39,884 bases of DNA from Alkalicoccus luteus (GTDB lineage: Bacteria > Bacillota > Bacilli > Bacillales > Salisediminibacteriaceae): assembly GCF_012034335.1 (NCBI RefSeq), contig NZ_JAATHJ010000028.1:1-39884 (forward strand), read 5' to 3'. The stretch's first letter is position 1. Each line of letters starts with the position of its first letter. The notes under the pieces were generated by a model, which saw only the letters and a list, made by a program, of their open reading frames with translations, searched no databases and was not told where the DNA came from. Positions 8,380 to 17,129 of the stretch are shown here, piece after piece. A program made the position numbers and the translations under genes.

Positions 8380-9201
8380 CTATCCTTCAAGTTCAACAAT
8401 CTCGCGCTTTGTCATGCCAAGCGCTGTTTCAATGCCTTTTTTGAGCGTACTTTTCGTCGGGAATTTGCCTAAATCGATGCCGAGATTCACAATCGTCTGG
8501 GCAATTTCCGGGCGGATTCCGACAAGAATACAAGTCGCTCCGACAAGTCGTACTGCTTCCGAAGCCTGTATAATATGATGAGCAACCATCGTATCGACAA
8601 CAGGCACACCGGTGATATCGATCAGCACCACCTGTGAGCGGTGCTCAATAACTCCGTCCAGAAGATTCTCCATGATCAGCTTGGCCCGCTCCGTGTCAAT
8701 CGTCCCTACAAGCGGCATCACGCTGATCTTATCAAAGACAGGAATAAGAGGAGCTGACAGTTCTTTCAGCGCCATTTTCTGTAAAAAGACGGTGTTCTCC
8801 CAGGAGCCGGAATACTGGTTAACGAGCTGATCGACAACGTCATCGACCCAGCTTTCAATTTCCTGAAACAGCTCGAGCTGATCTTTCACCTCACCGCTGT
8901 GATCTGCTATTACCTTCACCGCAGACTTGCGAAATTCCTGCAAGCCTCTCGTAATAAAGTTGAGAGGCCAGCCCATTTGAATAAGGCGCTCGACAAATTG
9001 GTTCAGATCACGGCCGCTGACATCATTTTGCTGAATGGTGATGAGCAACTTCTGGACAAAATCGCGGCTTGTATTTTCATAAACAGCCGATGAAACGTTC
9101 TGCAGCGCTTCATCCTGGCGGAACTGCTCAATTCGGCTGCCCCACTCTTCGGTTATGTCATCTTGATTATCTAGTATAGCCTGTCGGACATTTCCTTTCA
9201 T
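8380..9201 (-). CDS. rsbRA: RsbR, stressosome sensor protein
   Basis: A 273-residue protein, against about 274 in B. subtilis RsbRA. The N-terminal half (about 1-140) is the non-heme globin-like sensor region. The C-terminal STAS domain has the two phosphorylatable threonines: one in VVDTMVAHH and one in GIRPEIAQTIV. These match Thr171 and Thr205. The ATG at 9201 is preferred, with GGAGGAAG about 11 bases before it; a longer frame to a TTG at 9231 has no support. It is the first gene of the SigB module. Confidence 0.95.
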   Translation of the reverse strand: MKGNVRQAILDNQDDITEEWGSRIEQFRQDEALQNVSSAVYENTSRDFVQKLLITIQQNDVSGRDLNQFVERLIQMGWPLNFITRGLQEFRKSAVKVIADHSGEVKDQLELFQEIESWVDDVVDQLVNQYSGSWENTVFLQKMALKELSAPLIPVFDKISVMPLVGTIDTERAKLIMENLLDGVIEHRSQVVLIDITGVPVVDTMVAHHIIQASEAVRLVGATCILVGIRPEIAQTIVNLGIDLGKFPTKSTLKKGIETALGMTKREIVELEG

Positions 9202-9243
9202 ATCTACCGCTTCCTCCACTCTTAGCAACAAAGTTATACATCC

Positions 9244-9272
9244 ATTATTTCACTGATGCTGTGCATTTGCAA
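9244..9272 (-). promoter_or_regulatory. Sigma-A promoter of the rsb-sigB operon
   Basis: On the minus strand TTGCAA (9272-9267) is spaced 17 bases from AATAAT (9249-9244). It is the only good vegetative promoter in the 190 bases between the endoA terminator and rsbR, and it would drive the whole eight-gene operon. Confidence 0.65.
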
Positions 9273-9392
9273 ACGTTCCAGACACTGCCTGCCTAAAAAA
9301 ATTCTCCAGAATTGTGTGTACCGGTTTAGCTCCTGGTAAAACGGGAAGGGAATCCATATAGCCCACCAGCGAATGGCCCCGGATGACGAGGA

Positions 9393-9431
9393 CAGTAAAA
9401 CCGGATGCAGTCGCTGCACCCGGTTTTACTG
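9393..9431. terminator. Long hairpin ending the endoAI-endoA transcript
   Basis: CAGTAAAACCGG pairs perfectly with CCGGTTTTACTG. The stem continues through TGCAG/CTGCA after one A-C mismatch and closes on a TCG loop. It sits about 25 bases beyond the endoA stop. The T-rich part lies within the stem, so it may be a terminator or a stable 3' end. Confidence 0.65.
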
Positions 9432-9454
9432 AAATAAAATCATATAAATGATAC

Positions 9455-9805
9455 CTAAAAGTCAATAAGGCCAATGCTGATATTCAATCCCTCATTCACT
9501 TTTACCATCATATCTTCATCCAGCTGCGTGATTTTATCCGTCAGCCGCTGTTTGTCAATTGTTCTGATCTGCTCCAGTAAAATGACAGAATCCCGATCAA
9601 AACCATATTTGTCAGCGTCAATTTCAACATGCGTCGGAAGTTTGGCCTTCTGGATCTGCGCGGTTATCGCAGCAACGATCACGGTTGGACTGAATCGGTT
9701 TCCTATATCGTTCTGGATAATGAGTACCGGTCTTACTCCACCCTGCTCGGATCCGACCACGGGGGATAAATCCGCGAAATATACGTCACCACGTTTTACA
9801 ATCAA
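9455..9805 (-). CDS. ndoA: EndoA (MazF-type mRNA interferase)
   Basis: A 116-residue PemK/MazF toxin that cuts single-stranded RNA, very like B. subtilis Endo[33 protein letters not shown] and the C-terminal [10 protein letters not shown] region are hallmarks of the family. Only 5 bases separate it from the antitoxin gene. In B. subtilis this pair stands directly upstream of rsbR-sigB, as it does here. Confidence 0.96.
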   Translation of the reverse strand: MIVKRGDVYFADLSPVVGSEQGGVRPVLIIQNDIGNRFSPTVIVAAITAQIQKAKLPTHVEIDADKYGFDRDSVILLEQIRTIDKQRLTDKITQLDEDMMVKVNEGLNISIGLIDF

Positions 9806-9810
9806 CGCCG

Positions 9811-10089
9811 CTACACCCCGCTAACTAGGCGGTCCAGCGTGCTTTCAGCCTCCTCTTCAGCTAAAAAGGACTCCGTTGCAATATTGAGGTTGATTTTTGC
9901 CATTTCCATATAACCCTGTTCCATCGACTCTCTGATGTGCTCTTTTTTCTGCTCCTGCTCTTGTACATACAGTTTTGCTGCGCGCTGAATTACGTCATTA
10001 CGTTCCAAGCGATCCCCTCCAGTTAAAGCGTCGAGTTCATTAACTAGCTGCTCAGGCAGACTCACGGTTACGGTTTTTTTCTCTTCCAT
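9811..10089 (-). CDS. ndoAI: EndoAI, antitoxin of EndoA
   Basis: A 92-residue ribbon-helix-helix antitoxin. The N-terminal [17 protein letters not shown] is the DNA-binding strand and helix. The C-terminal [16 protein letters not shown] matches the toxin-binding segment of B. subtilis EndoAI. The ATG at 10089 is chosen. A GTG at 10095, with GGGGG 5-6 bases upstream, would add two residues and is equally possible. Confidence 0.92.
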   Translation of the reverse strand: MEEKKTVTVSLPEQLVNELDALTGGDRLERNDVIQRAAKLYVQEQEQKKEHIRESMEQGYMEMAKINLNIATESFLAEEEAESTLDRLVSGV

Positions 10090-10139
10090 CGCCACCGGGC
10101 ACCCCCACACAACATATTTCCATTAAGTTATCCACAACA

Positions 10140-10168
10140 ATCATAACACTTGACAAAAGCCAATGCAA
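10140..10168 (-). promoter_or_regulatory. Sigma-A promoter of endoAI-endoA
   Basis: On the minus strand TTGCAT (10168-10163), 17 bases, then TATGAT (10145-10140). It means the toxin-antitoxin pair is transcribed independently of acpS. Confidence 0.72.
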
Positions 10169-10228
10169 AACCGTTTTAGCGAATTTACACATCTTTTTGT
10201 GTAAATTTTCTAACGATTGTATTCGTTT

Positions 10229-10585
10229 TCACCGGGAAGAACCCTTTTCGATGACAACATGCGCACATGCAAACATCCGTGAATGCGAGATGGATACGTG
10301 CACGGTCTCCTCTGCTCCCGGGGCTTTGAGCGTCGGCCGCCCTCCTGCTTCGTACTCTGTTTCGATGTCCTGGAAAGATAATGATGCGCCGATGCCACAG
10401 CCCTTCGCCTTCGCATAAGCTTCTTTTACAGCGAATCGTCCGGCAAGATATTCGACCTGCCTGCGGCCCTTCAGTTCGTTATACCGTACAAATTCCTGCT
10501 TTGTTAATATACGCACCGCTAATCTTGTGCCGGATTTTTCAATTCTGTCGAGCTCGATCAGATCGATTCCTGTTCCTGTAATCAT
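10229..10585 (-). CDS. acpS: Holo-[acyl-carrier-protein] synthase
   Basis: A 118-residue AcpS-type phosphopantetheinyl transferase that activates acyl carrier protein for fatty-acid synthesis. The signatures are GTGIDLIELDRI (5-16), with the Mg-binding Asp, and LAGRFAVKEAYAKA (about 47-60), with the Glu/Lys motif. VSISHSRMFACAHVV is at the C-terminus. In B. subtilis acpS is separated from endoAI by a lipoprotein gene and alr. Both are absent here, so acpS is followed directly by the toxin-antitoxin pair. Confidence 0.95.
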   Translation of the reverse strand: MITGTGIDLIELDRIEKSGTRLAVRILTKQEFVRYNELKGRRQVEYLAGRFAVKEAYAKAKGCGIGASLSFQDIETEYEAGGRPTLKAPGAEETVHVSISHSRMFACAHVVIEKGSSR

Positions 10586-10640
10586 CCCGTTCCCCCCCGG
10601 ACTCTTTTCGGTGAACTGCAGGGCCTGCCTGTGATAAGCT

Positions 10641-10671
10641 TACAATACAGGCAGCACTGCGTTGTATTGTA
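10641..10671. promoter_or_regulatory. Dyad between acpS and the rhomboid gene
   Basis: TACAATAC and GTATTGTA form a perfect 8-bp inverted repeat 15 bases apart in the divergent intergenic region. It could bind a regulator of either gene. No partner can be named from sequence. Confidence 0.35.
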
Positions 10672-10729
10672 CCGTATGCTGCCCGCCTCTGAAAAGGGCA
10701 TATTTCTTCTATATAAAAGGCGGGATGAT

Positions 10730-11494
10730 ATGTTTCTGCGCAATGAAAGCTTTGGGGAGTACATCCGCTCCTATCCGGTGATATCGATTCTGATCTCGAT
10801 TAATGTTTTTTTCTACATCTGGACCGGTCTGTTTACTTTTTTAGGCGGTCAGGAAATCTATTTTCTTGGAATCGGCTTTAATCCGGCTATATGGGCCGGT
10901 GAATGGTGGCGCCTCGTAACTCCAATATTCCTTCACGCTTCACTGCTGCACGTTGGATTTAATTCGTTTGCACTGTTTTTATTCGGTCCTGCGCTTGAGC
11001 GGCTTTTAGGAGGGCCTAAGTTTTTATTTATTTACCTTGGCACCGGGATTCTTGCTAATATCGTCTATCTGTTCATCGGAAGCCCGGTCAATGCTCATCT
11101 AGGTGCATCCGGAGCTGTCTTCGGGCTGTTTGGTCTGTACGTGTATATGGTGCTTCTCCGTAAAGACCTGATTTCGCATATGAACGCTCAAATGATTCTC
11201 GTTATTACGGGAATTGGTGTTGTCATGACGTTTGTAAACCCGAATATCAATATCATCGCACACATATTCGGCCTTCTTTCGGGAGCTCTGCTCGGTCCGG
11301 TCGTGCTCTCTCGCGTGACAAGCGCTGACTATTTCCGCCAGCGTGAGGTTCATGATCCGGATGAAATCGGATTTGATCCGGATCGCTGGAAAAAGAAAGA
11401 CGCATTTAAACGCAGAAAATGGGTGTACATCGGCGGTGCCGCCGCAGGGATGATCCTGTTCTTCTACCTTGTCGATACGCTGTTTTTCTCTTAA
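10730..11494 (+). CDS. Rhomboid-family intramembrane serine protease
   Basis: A 254-residue membrane protein similar to B. subtilis YdcA, encoded next to acpS there too. About six membrane segments are visible. Rhomboid features are FLHASLLHVGFNSFALFLFG (oxyanion His/Asn region), the catalytic serine motif GASGAVFG, and the catalytic His in AHIFGLLSG. It would cleave transmembrane substrates within the membrane; the substrate is unknown. I start at the ATG at 10730, after AAAGGCGGG, giving MFLRNESF as in relatives. The frame is open upstream to 10631, but there is no support for that start. Confidence 0.9.
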   Translation: MFLRNESFGEYIRSYPVISILISINVFFYIWTGLFTFLGGQEIYFLGIGFNPAIWAGEWWRLVTPIFLHASLLHVGFNSFALFLFGPALERLLGGPKFLFIYLGTGILANIVYLFIGSPVNAHLGASGAVFGLFGLYVYMVLLRKDLISHMNAQMILVITGIGVVMTFVNPNINIIAHIFGLLSGALLGPVVLSRVTSADYFRQREVHDPDEIGFDPDRWKKKDAFKRRKWVYIGGAAAGMILFFYLVDTLFFS

Positions 11495-11510
11495 GCACCG
11501 TGAAAGCATG

Positions 11511-11614
11511 AACGGAGCCGGACTGGGTTTTGAAGGCTTCTTGTAAGAAGCCTGTGTCCGAGTGACTCCGTGCTCTTCGTCTATATTACAGGAGCATTTC
11601 TTATAAATAGCTGG
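11511..11614 (+). repeat. Decayed third copy of the terminator-linked element (core only)
   Basis: This stretch matches the right arm of the two full elements at 27962-28587 and 34290-34922. The shared order is GGAGCCGGACTGGG, a GGCTTCT...AGAAGCC hairpin (11535-11552), CCTGTGTCCGAGTGA and later AAATAGCTG. The terminal inverted ends and the left arm are missing. It directly abuts a terminator, as the full copies do. Stem substitutions relative to the full copies are partly compensatory. Confidence 0.75.
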
Positions 11615-11638
11615 AGGCCCGGACAGGAGTCCGGGCCT
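11615..11638. terminator. Bidirectional terminator between rhomboid and iron permease genes
   Basis: AGGCCCGGAC-agga-GTCCGGGCCT is a perfect 10-bp stem with a 4-base loop, placed between two convergent genes. Confidence 0.8.
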
Positions 11639-11648
11639 TCAGTCATTT

Positions 11649-13295
11649 TTAATACCGCTTCAATAAATAATGCAGGGGCAGGATAGAAACAAGCACAATC
11701 AGCAGTGCCCCAGGTGCAGCCTGTGCATATAAGGCTTCTGACGCTTCATAATAAACGCGGACCGCCAGCGTATCGAATCCGGGCGGCCGGAGCATCAGCG
11801 TGGCAGGGAGTTCTTTGATGGAGCTTACGAATACGAGCGCCCCGCCCGCAAGTATTCCTGGAAGAATCGACGGGAGTGTTACTTTCAACATCACTTTCCA
11901 CGCAGGATAGCCGAGGCTTCTCGCGGCTTCATCCATTCTGGGCGAAACAAGGGATAAGGACGCTTCTCCAGCTTGCATCGCCTGCGGCAGAAAGCGAACG
12001 ACAAACGCAATTGCAATCATATAAAACGTATTATACAAAGCGGGAAGGTGATTGTTAAAGACAAACACCATTCCGAGCGCTACAATTACACCAGGCAACG
12101 CATAGCCGGTATAGCTGAGCTTATCAATTCCCGATGAAATGACTGACGGATGCCTGGACTTTAAATAGATCAGCGGAAGAGCCAGCACCATACATAGCAG
12201 CGCGGCCAGGCCTGATACCTGCACACTGTTAAGCGCATATTCAAAAAATCCGGCGTCAATTACGCCAGCCCCGGCACCGACAATTGTCCAATGGACGAGC
12301 ACGTAAATCGGCATCAGCACAGCGAGTGAAAAGATGAGCACAACATATAGGAAGGCAAACGGCTTCCAGCGCCCAAGCTTCAGAATTTCAGGCGGACGGT
12401 ATGTGTTCGACGTTTGATAAAACTTGTTCCGTCTTCGTGAAAATGCCTCTAACCAGAGAATAATCACCGTCAGTACGATCAGCACCAGGCTGAGTACAGC
12501 CGCAGACGGGATGTCAAATCCTGCTCTCTGATAATAGATTGCGGCAGTGAACGTGACGTAACGCATCATGGCAATAGCTCCGAAATCCGACAGCACATAT
12601 AGCGAGATGAGAATCGCACCTGCTCCGATCGCTGGACGCAGCAGCGGAAGGTTCACTTTCCAGAACACCTGTGAAGTCGTCATTCCTTGTGAACGAGCCA
12701 CTTCTTCAAAATTCCGGTTCATTTTTCGAAGCGAAGCACTGGCAATTAGAAACACGTACGGGTACGTGAACATGGTCATGACGAAAAACACGCCCCAGAA
12801 CGAGTAGACATTCAAGGAATAAGTGCCAAATACGGACAGAAAACCGTCATTCCAAATATCACGCATCCAGCCGCTCGGGCCGAAAACAATAATGTATGTC
12901 ACAGCTCCGACGTAAGGCGGGATAACGAGCGGAATCGCCAGCAGCCACTGCCAGACTTTTCGTCCCGGCACATCGGTGCGAATGACAATCCACGCGAGCG
13001 ACACTCCGATGATGACTGCCATGACAGTTACTGCTACGGTCAGAGAAAGTGTATTCCAAAGCAGCCCTGGAATGCGCCCTCCTATAAGGCGGGCCCAGCT
13101 GTCTGCTCCCGCTGAGAGCGAACGTACAATCACATACACGAGCGGCACGGACATGAGCAGCCCTGTTATGGTTCCGATCAGCAATAGTACAAAACCCGGC
13201 GGATTCCCATTCCACATATGACGCCACTGCCGCTGCAGCTTCTGCAGAACAGTCAGACTGCTTTTTACCCCGCTTTCCTCATGATGATTCGACAT
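11649..13295 (-). CDS. Ferric-iron ABC transporter permease (FbpB type, fused)
   Basis: A 548-residue inner-membrane permease with about 12 membrane segments made of two tandem permease halves. Each half has the ATPase-contact loop: RSQGMTTSQVFWKVNLPLL in the first and RSLGYPAWKVMLKVTLP in the second. This architecture is typical of Fe3+ (FbpB/AfuB) systems. It lies downstream of a Tyr-rich binding lipoprotein and a Fur-controlled ATPase, which fits iron import. AGGAG stands 9 bases before the ATG. Confidence 0.88.
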   Translation of the reverse strand: MSNHHEESGVKSSLTVLQKLQRQWRHMWNGNPPGFVLLLIGTITGLLMSVPLVYVIVRSLSAGADSWARLIGGRIPGLLWNTLSLTVAVTVMAVIIGVSLAWIVIRTDVPGRKVWQWLLAIPLVIPPYVGAVTYIIVFGPSGWMRDIWNDGFLSVFGTYSLNVYSFWGVFFVMTMFTYPYVFLIASASLRKMNRNFEEVARSQGMTTSQVFWKVNLPLLRPAIGAGAILISLYVLSDFGAIAMMRYVTFTAAIYYQRAGFDIPSAAVLSLVLIVLTVIILWLEAFSRRRNKFYQTSNTYRPPEILKLGRWKPFAFLYVVLIFSLAVLMPIYVLVHWTIVGAGAGVIDAGFFEYALNSVQVSGLAALLCMVLALPLIYLKSRHPSVISSGIDKLSYTGYALPGVIVALGMVFVFNNHLPALYNTFYMIAIAFVVRFLPQAMQAGEASLSLVSPRMDEAARSLGYPAWKVMLKVTLPSILPGILAGGALVFVSSIKELPATLMLRPPGFDTLAVRVYYEASEALYAQAAPGALLIVLVSILPLHYLLKRY

Positions 13296-13393
13296 ACAAA
13301 CATTCTCCTGACTTCGTTTACCTGACTTTTTCTCCTTCTCTATTCAATCATAATTAAGCATGTTCTGCCACACAAACTGTCTGCTCTTCGTTA

Positions 13394-13435
13394 GAAAAAC
13401 CACGCCTCGGAAGCAAAAGCCCCCGAAGCGTGGTT
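13394..13435 (-). terminator. Hairpin between binding-protein and permease genes
   Basis: On the minus strand AACCACGC...TTCGG pairs with CCGAGGCGTGGTT and is followed by TTTTTC. It lies just beyond the binding-protein stop. Partial termination here would make the binding protein more abundant than the permease, which is common in such operons. Confidence 0.72.
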
Positions 13436-13452
13436 CAGTTTGAAGCGGTGAA

Positions 13453-14622
13453 TTAGCGAAGTTCGAGATCGAGTCCCGCGTCTTCAATAAGCTGGCGGGT
13501 ATCTTCAAAGTAGTCGCCAAGCTCTCGCAGCGGCATATCCTGCACGTGAAGCTCGGAAAATGGTACCGCTTCTTCAAATGGAGGCTCCAGATCCGGGTTG
13601 ATCGGTACTTCGAGTGATTCTCCGACGAACGCGAGTTGATTTTCTTCTTCAAGCACCCAGTCCATAAACGCTTCCGCATTTTCCTGGTTCGGTCCGCCTT
13701 CTACCATGCCGGCACCTGCAGCGTTTACGATAGCGCCCATATCGTCGTCACCCTGGTCTGCGTAAACAAATCCTACATTGTTGTCCTGAGGCTCTTCCAG
13801 CTGCTGGTGGTAGTAGTAGTTGTTCACGAGACCGAATGCGTGAGTACCTTCTCCGACTGCGCGGCGGATATCGCCGTGGCCTTCAAAAATACCAGAAGCG
13901 TTTTCCTGAATAGATTCGATCCAATCCTGAGTTTCCTCATCTCCCCACTCATAGCGAAGTGCAGAGACGTTTCCGATCATGCCGCCGTTTCCGCCGCGCG
14001 TAATCGCGTAGCCGCCTTCAACATCTGCATAAGAATCATCAAGCAAATCCTCCATGCGCTGTGGCACATCTTCCTCTTCGATCATGTCTTTGTTGTAAAT
14101 GAATCCTCGTGCACGTGTAGATAAAGCGACCCACTCGTTGTTCTCCGCACGGAACTGCTCATCAATTGTGTCCACATTTTCCGGTTCAGAAGGGGCAAGC
14201 AGATCCTGCTGGTTTAAGTATTCCATTGCTCCAACGTCGTTGGATATGAAGATATCAGCCTGTACGTTTCCGGCTTCTTCCTGGAGCTGAAGCGGTTCTA
14301 CTTCATGAAGAGCAAGAACTTCCACGCCGGTTTCCTCTTCAAATTTTTCAAGAAGCGCGTCTACGAAAATTTCATTTCGGGAAGAGTACACGACCAGTTC
14401 TCCGTCGAGCTCTTCAGCGGCTTCCCCGCCGTCTTCTTCATTTGCTTCTTCGTTTTCAGCAGCGTTATTATTTTCAGCTGCATTATTTTCCTCGGCCGCG
14501 TTATTGTTTGCGCCTCCGTTAGTTTCTTCGCTTCCATTATTACCTTCATCCTCTGCCCCGCAAGCTGCAAGCAGTCCAGCAGATAACAGAGAAATTGTTA
14601 ACACCTTGTAATGAACCTTCAT
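13453..14622 (-). CDS. Ferric-iron ABC transporter substrate-binding lipoprotein
   Basis: A 389-residue lipoprotein with signal peptide and lipobox LLAAC (Cys21). An unusual acidic Asn/Glu/Ala-rich linker follows (about 22-75), then a type II periplasmic-binding domain of the FbpA class starting near ELVVYSSRNEIF. LVNNYYYHQQ holds the adjacent tyrosines that coordinate Fe3+ in this family. A Fur-box promoter stands upstream. The linker probably spaces the domain from the membrane; its composition recurs in other exported proteins of this window. Confidence 0.9.
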   Translation of the reverse strand: MKVHYKVLTISLLSAGLLAACGAEDEGNNGSEETNGGANNNAAEENNAAENNNAAENEEANEEDGGEAAEELDGELVVYSSRNEIFVDALLEKFEEETGVEVLALHEVEPLQLQEEAGNVQADIFISNDVGAMEYLNQQDLLAPSEPENVDTIDEQFRAENNEWVALSTRARGFIYNKDMIEEEDVPQRMEDLLDDSYADVEGGYAITRGGNGGMIGNVSALRYEWGDEETQDWIESIQENASGIFEGHGDIRRAVGEGTHAFGLVNNYYYHQQLEEPQDNNVGFVYADQGDDDMGAIVNAAGAGMVEGGPNQENAEAFMDWVLEEENQLAFVGESLEVPINPDLEPPFEEAVPFSELHVQDMPLRELGDYFEDTRQLIEDAGLDLELR

Positions 14623-14652
14623 AAATCTCTTCCACTCCTTTAATCCTTAATT

Positions 14653-14710
14653 GAAAATGATTATCATTTATTCCAATTCTCATTCTACCGACAATGAGAA
14701 TCATTGTCAA
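14653..14710 (-). promoter_or_regulatory. Fur-controlled promoter of the iron-binding lipoprotein gene
   Basis: On the minus strand a perfect -35 TTGACA (14710-14705), 17 bases and TAGAAT (14687-14682). The spacer and -35 are covered by GACAATGAGAATCATTGTC (14690-14708), a near-perfect Fur box palindrome (8 of 9 pairs). A second, weaker Fur-like site is at 14653-14670. Confidence 0.85.
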
Positions 14711-14771
14711 TGAGTTTTTGTATAAATGTTGTACATTTTAAAAAACAGTAGTCTTTGTTTCCAAATGCAAG

Positions 14772-14797
14772 AAAAAAACGCCGCAGCTGCGGCGTTT
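14772..14797 (-). terminator. Terminator after the iron ABC ATPase gene
   Basis: AAACGCCGCAGCTGCGGCGTTT is a perfect palindrome. Read on the minus strand it is followed by a run of T. It separates the ATPase transcript from the binding-protein promoter. Confidence 0.85.
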
Positions 14798-14807
14798 CTA
14801 ATCAGAA

Positions 14808-15866
14808 CTATTCGACAAGTGCAACGAGTTCCGGTTTAATATCGAAGGAAACGAGCGTTCCTACTTCTACATCCTGTTCAACCGGTGCATAGATCATCAT
14901 TGGTGCCGCTGTTAAATCCTGCTCCTGGTGAAGACGGACGTGCAGCTCCTGGTACTCCCCGCCGTAAGTCACTCTGTCGACACGGCCGCAGTAGGCTCCC
15001 TGCTCAGAAAGCATGCATCCCTCAGGACGAATGGAGAGAGTTACTTTTTCAAGCTGCTCTTTGGATTCTTCCGGAAGCGCGACGCGTCCAATATGCGTAT
15101 GAATGCTCTTCAGATCCTGATCCATTCTGCCGGTCAGTAAATTGGTTTTGCCGACAAACTGAGCGACAAAGCAGTTTTTCGGACAGCGGTACATTTCCTT
15201 TGGTGCTGCGATTTGCTGGATCACGCCTTCATTCATGACGACAACCCTGTCAGAAACAGCAAAGGCATCTTTTTGATCGTGAGTAACAATGATAGCTGTT
15301 GTATTCGCTCTGCGCAGAATATTCGTCACATCAAACCGCATCTTTTCACGAAGTCCTGCATCCAGGTTACTGAACGGCTCATCCATCAGCACAACATGAG
15401 GTTTAGGCGCCAGCGCTCTGGCTAGAGCGACCCGCTGCTGCTGACCGCCTGAAAGCTGAGACGGAAAACGGTCCGCGTATTCTTCCAGTCCGACAAGCTC
15501 CAGCACTTCCTTGACGCGCTGCTTCTTTTCACGGCTTTTCCATTTATTGAGTCCGAACATAACGTTCTTTGCAATCGTCATATGAGGGAAAAGGGCATAA
15601 TCCTGAAAAACCATGCCAATTCCGCGTTTTTCCGGCGGCAGTGCATTCGATTCTGATACGATCGATGCACCATCGATTCGAATCGTTCCGGACGTCGGAT
15701 TTTCAAACCCTGCTATCATCCGAAGTGTTGTTGTTTTTCCGCACCCACTCGGTCCGAGCAGTGACACAATCTCGCCTTCTTTAATTTTCAGGCTGAGACC
15801 ATCTACTGCCGGACGACCGGCAGTTGAAAATGATTTCGTGATGTTATCCAGCTGAATAAAGCTCAT
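14808..15866 (-). CDS. Ferric-iron ABC transporter ATP-binding protein (FbpC type)
   Basis: A 352-residue ABC ATPase with a C-terminal TOBE-type extension. Walker A is GPSGCGKTT (about 38-46), the signature LSGGQQQRVALARAL, Walker B VVLMDEPFSNLD and the switch His in IIVTHDQKDA. It would energise the fused permease encoded at 11649-13295. It has its own Fur-box promoter and terminator, so the three importer genes form separate transcription units in the order ATPase, binding protein, permease. Confidence 0.9.
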   Translation of the reverse strand: MSFIQLDNITKSFSTAGRPAVDGLSLKIKEGEIVSLLGPSGCGKTTTLRMIAGFENPTSGTIRIDGASIVSESNALPPEKRGIGMVFQDYALFPHMTIAKNVMFGLNKWKSREKKQRVKEVLELVGLEEYADRFPSQLSGGQQQRVALARALAPKPHVVLMDEPFSNLDAGLREKMRFDVTNILRRANTTAIIVTHDQKDAFAVSDRVVVMNEGVIQQIAAPKEMYRCPKNCFVAQFVGKTNLLTGRMDQDLKSIHTHIGRVALPEESKEQLEKVTLSIRPEGCMLSEQGAYCGRVDRVTYGGEYQELHVRLHQEQDLTAAPMMIYAPVEQDVEVGTLVSFDIKPELVALVE

Positions 15867-15958
15867 GCCATTTCCTCCTGTACGTTCTCAAATGCAAAAT
15901 TTCCGAAGCACGCCGACGACAAAAACGTTTCGCTTATTTAGAATCATTATAATCTAAT

Positions 15959-16013
15959 TGAGAATGATTTTCATTTCTACTGAAGTATAGCATATCGTTA
16001 TTTTGCCGGTCAA
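15959..16013 (-). promoter_or_regulatory. Fur-controlled promoter of the iron ABC ATPase gene
   Basis: On the minus strand TTGACC (16013-16008), 18 bases, TATACT (15989-15984), then just downstream the Fur box TGAGAATGATTTTCA (15959-15973; 6 of 7 pairs in the 7-1-7 form). A further Fur-like half continues to 15941. Confidence 0.75.
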
Positions 16014-16082
16014 CCTGAAGCAGCACTTGTCTCAAACTGTTCACAACTTTCAGACGCGGACTGCTGCTTTCTCAATTATTAA

Positions 16083-16106
16083 GAGGCTGCACTCACGCGC
16101 AGCCTC
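16083..16106 (-). terminator. Terminator after arginase gene
   Basis: GAGGCTGC and GCAGCCTC form a perfect 8-bp stem with an 8-base loop, followed on the minus strand by TTAATAATT. It is 40 bases beyond the rocF stop. Confidence 0.65.
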
Positions 16107-16147
16107 GCAAACGACTCTTCCCGACAGGTCGTGTAAATGATTGTTAT

Positions 16148-17050
16148 TTACAGAAGTTTCTCTCCGAAGAGAGAACCGATCAAGGCTACGGCAGCTTCTG
16201 CCGTTTGATTTTTCACGTCCAGAATCGGGTTCACTTCCACGAATTCAGCAGAGGTAATGATGTTCTTTTCAGCAAGGATTTCCATAGCGAGATGTGTTTC
16301 CCGATATGTCGGACCGCCAATGACAGGTGTTCCTACGCCAGGAGCATCGTTCGGATCCAGCGCATCGAGATCGAGGCTCAGGTGAACGCCGTCTGTGTTC
16401 TTCGTAACGATTTCGGCTGCTTCTTCCATCACCTTCGACATACCGAGACGGTCAATTTCGTGCATCGTATATACGTGAATACCGCGTTCCTTGATTAATA
16501 TACGCTCTCCTTCGTCCAGAGAACGCGCTCCGATGATAACAATATTCTCGGGTTTCACCTTCGGACTGAAGCCGCCGATGGATGTCAGGTTCTCATGTCC
16601 AAGACCGATGCTTGCGGCAAGCGGCATCCCGTGAATATTTCCGGATGGTGATGTTTCGCCGGTATTCAGGTCGCCGTGGGCGTCATACCAGATAACGCCG
16701 AGATTCTCTTTATCCTTCGCTGTGCCGGCAAGGGAACCAATAGCAATACTGTGGTCTCCTCCCAGAATGAGCGGGAAGGCGCCTTCCGAAACAATATCCA
16801 TGACTTCATCAGCGAGCATCTGATTCGCTTTTACGACTACATCCAGGTCTTTCAGGTTTTGATCGTTTTTCACATCAAGCCGGGATGGACGCCCGATTTG
16901 AATATCTCCCCGGTCCTCCACTTCATAGCCCAGTGCTTCAAGGCGTTCCACTACTCCTGCATAACGAATGACGCTTGGTCCCATGTCGACCCCTCGGCGC
17001 ATTTGTCCCAGATCCATCGGTACTCCAATAATTGTAATTTTCTGCTTCAA
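16148..17050 (-). CDS. rocF: Arginase
   Basis: A 300-residue arginase that splits arginine to ornithine and urea. The manganese-binding motifs of the ureohydrolase family are visible: [10 protein letters not shown] (about 97-106), [11 protein letters not shown] and [18 protein letters not shown]. The start is a TTG with GGAG 9 bases upstream. It lies downstream of proline dehydrogenase and near a RocR-type activator, so both genes serve arginine/proline catabolism. No sigma-54 or clear sigma-A promoter is seen in the 115-base gap, so it may be read through from the upstream gene. Confidence 0.94.
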   Translation of the reverse strand: MKQKITIIGVPMDLGQMRRGVDMGPSVIRYAGVVERLEALGYEVEDRGDIQIGRPSRLDVKNDQNLKDLDVVVKANQMLADEVMDIVSEGAFPLILGGDHSIAIGSLAGTAKDKENLGVIWYDAHGDLNTGETSPSGNIHGMPLAASIGLGHENLTSIGGFSPKVKPENIVIIGARSLDEGERILIKERGIHVYTMHEIDRLGMSKVMEEAAEIVTKNTDGVHLSLDLDALDPNDAPGVGTPVIGGPTYRETHLAMEILAEKNIITSAEFVEVNPILDVKNQTAEAAVALIGSLFGEKLL

Positions 17051-17129
17051 CTACATCCACTCCATCTGTTACATTTTAGTGCTGCCAGGCAGCGGTTATG
17101 TGTGTCGTGCGGGTTTTAAGCGCACAGGG

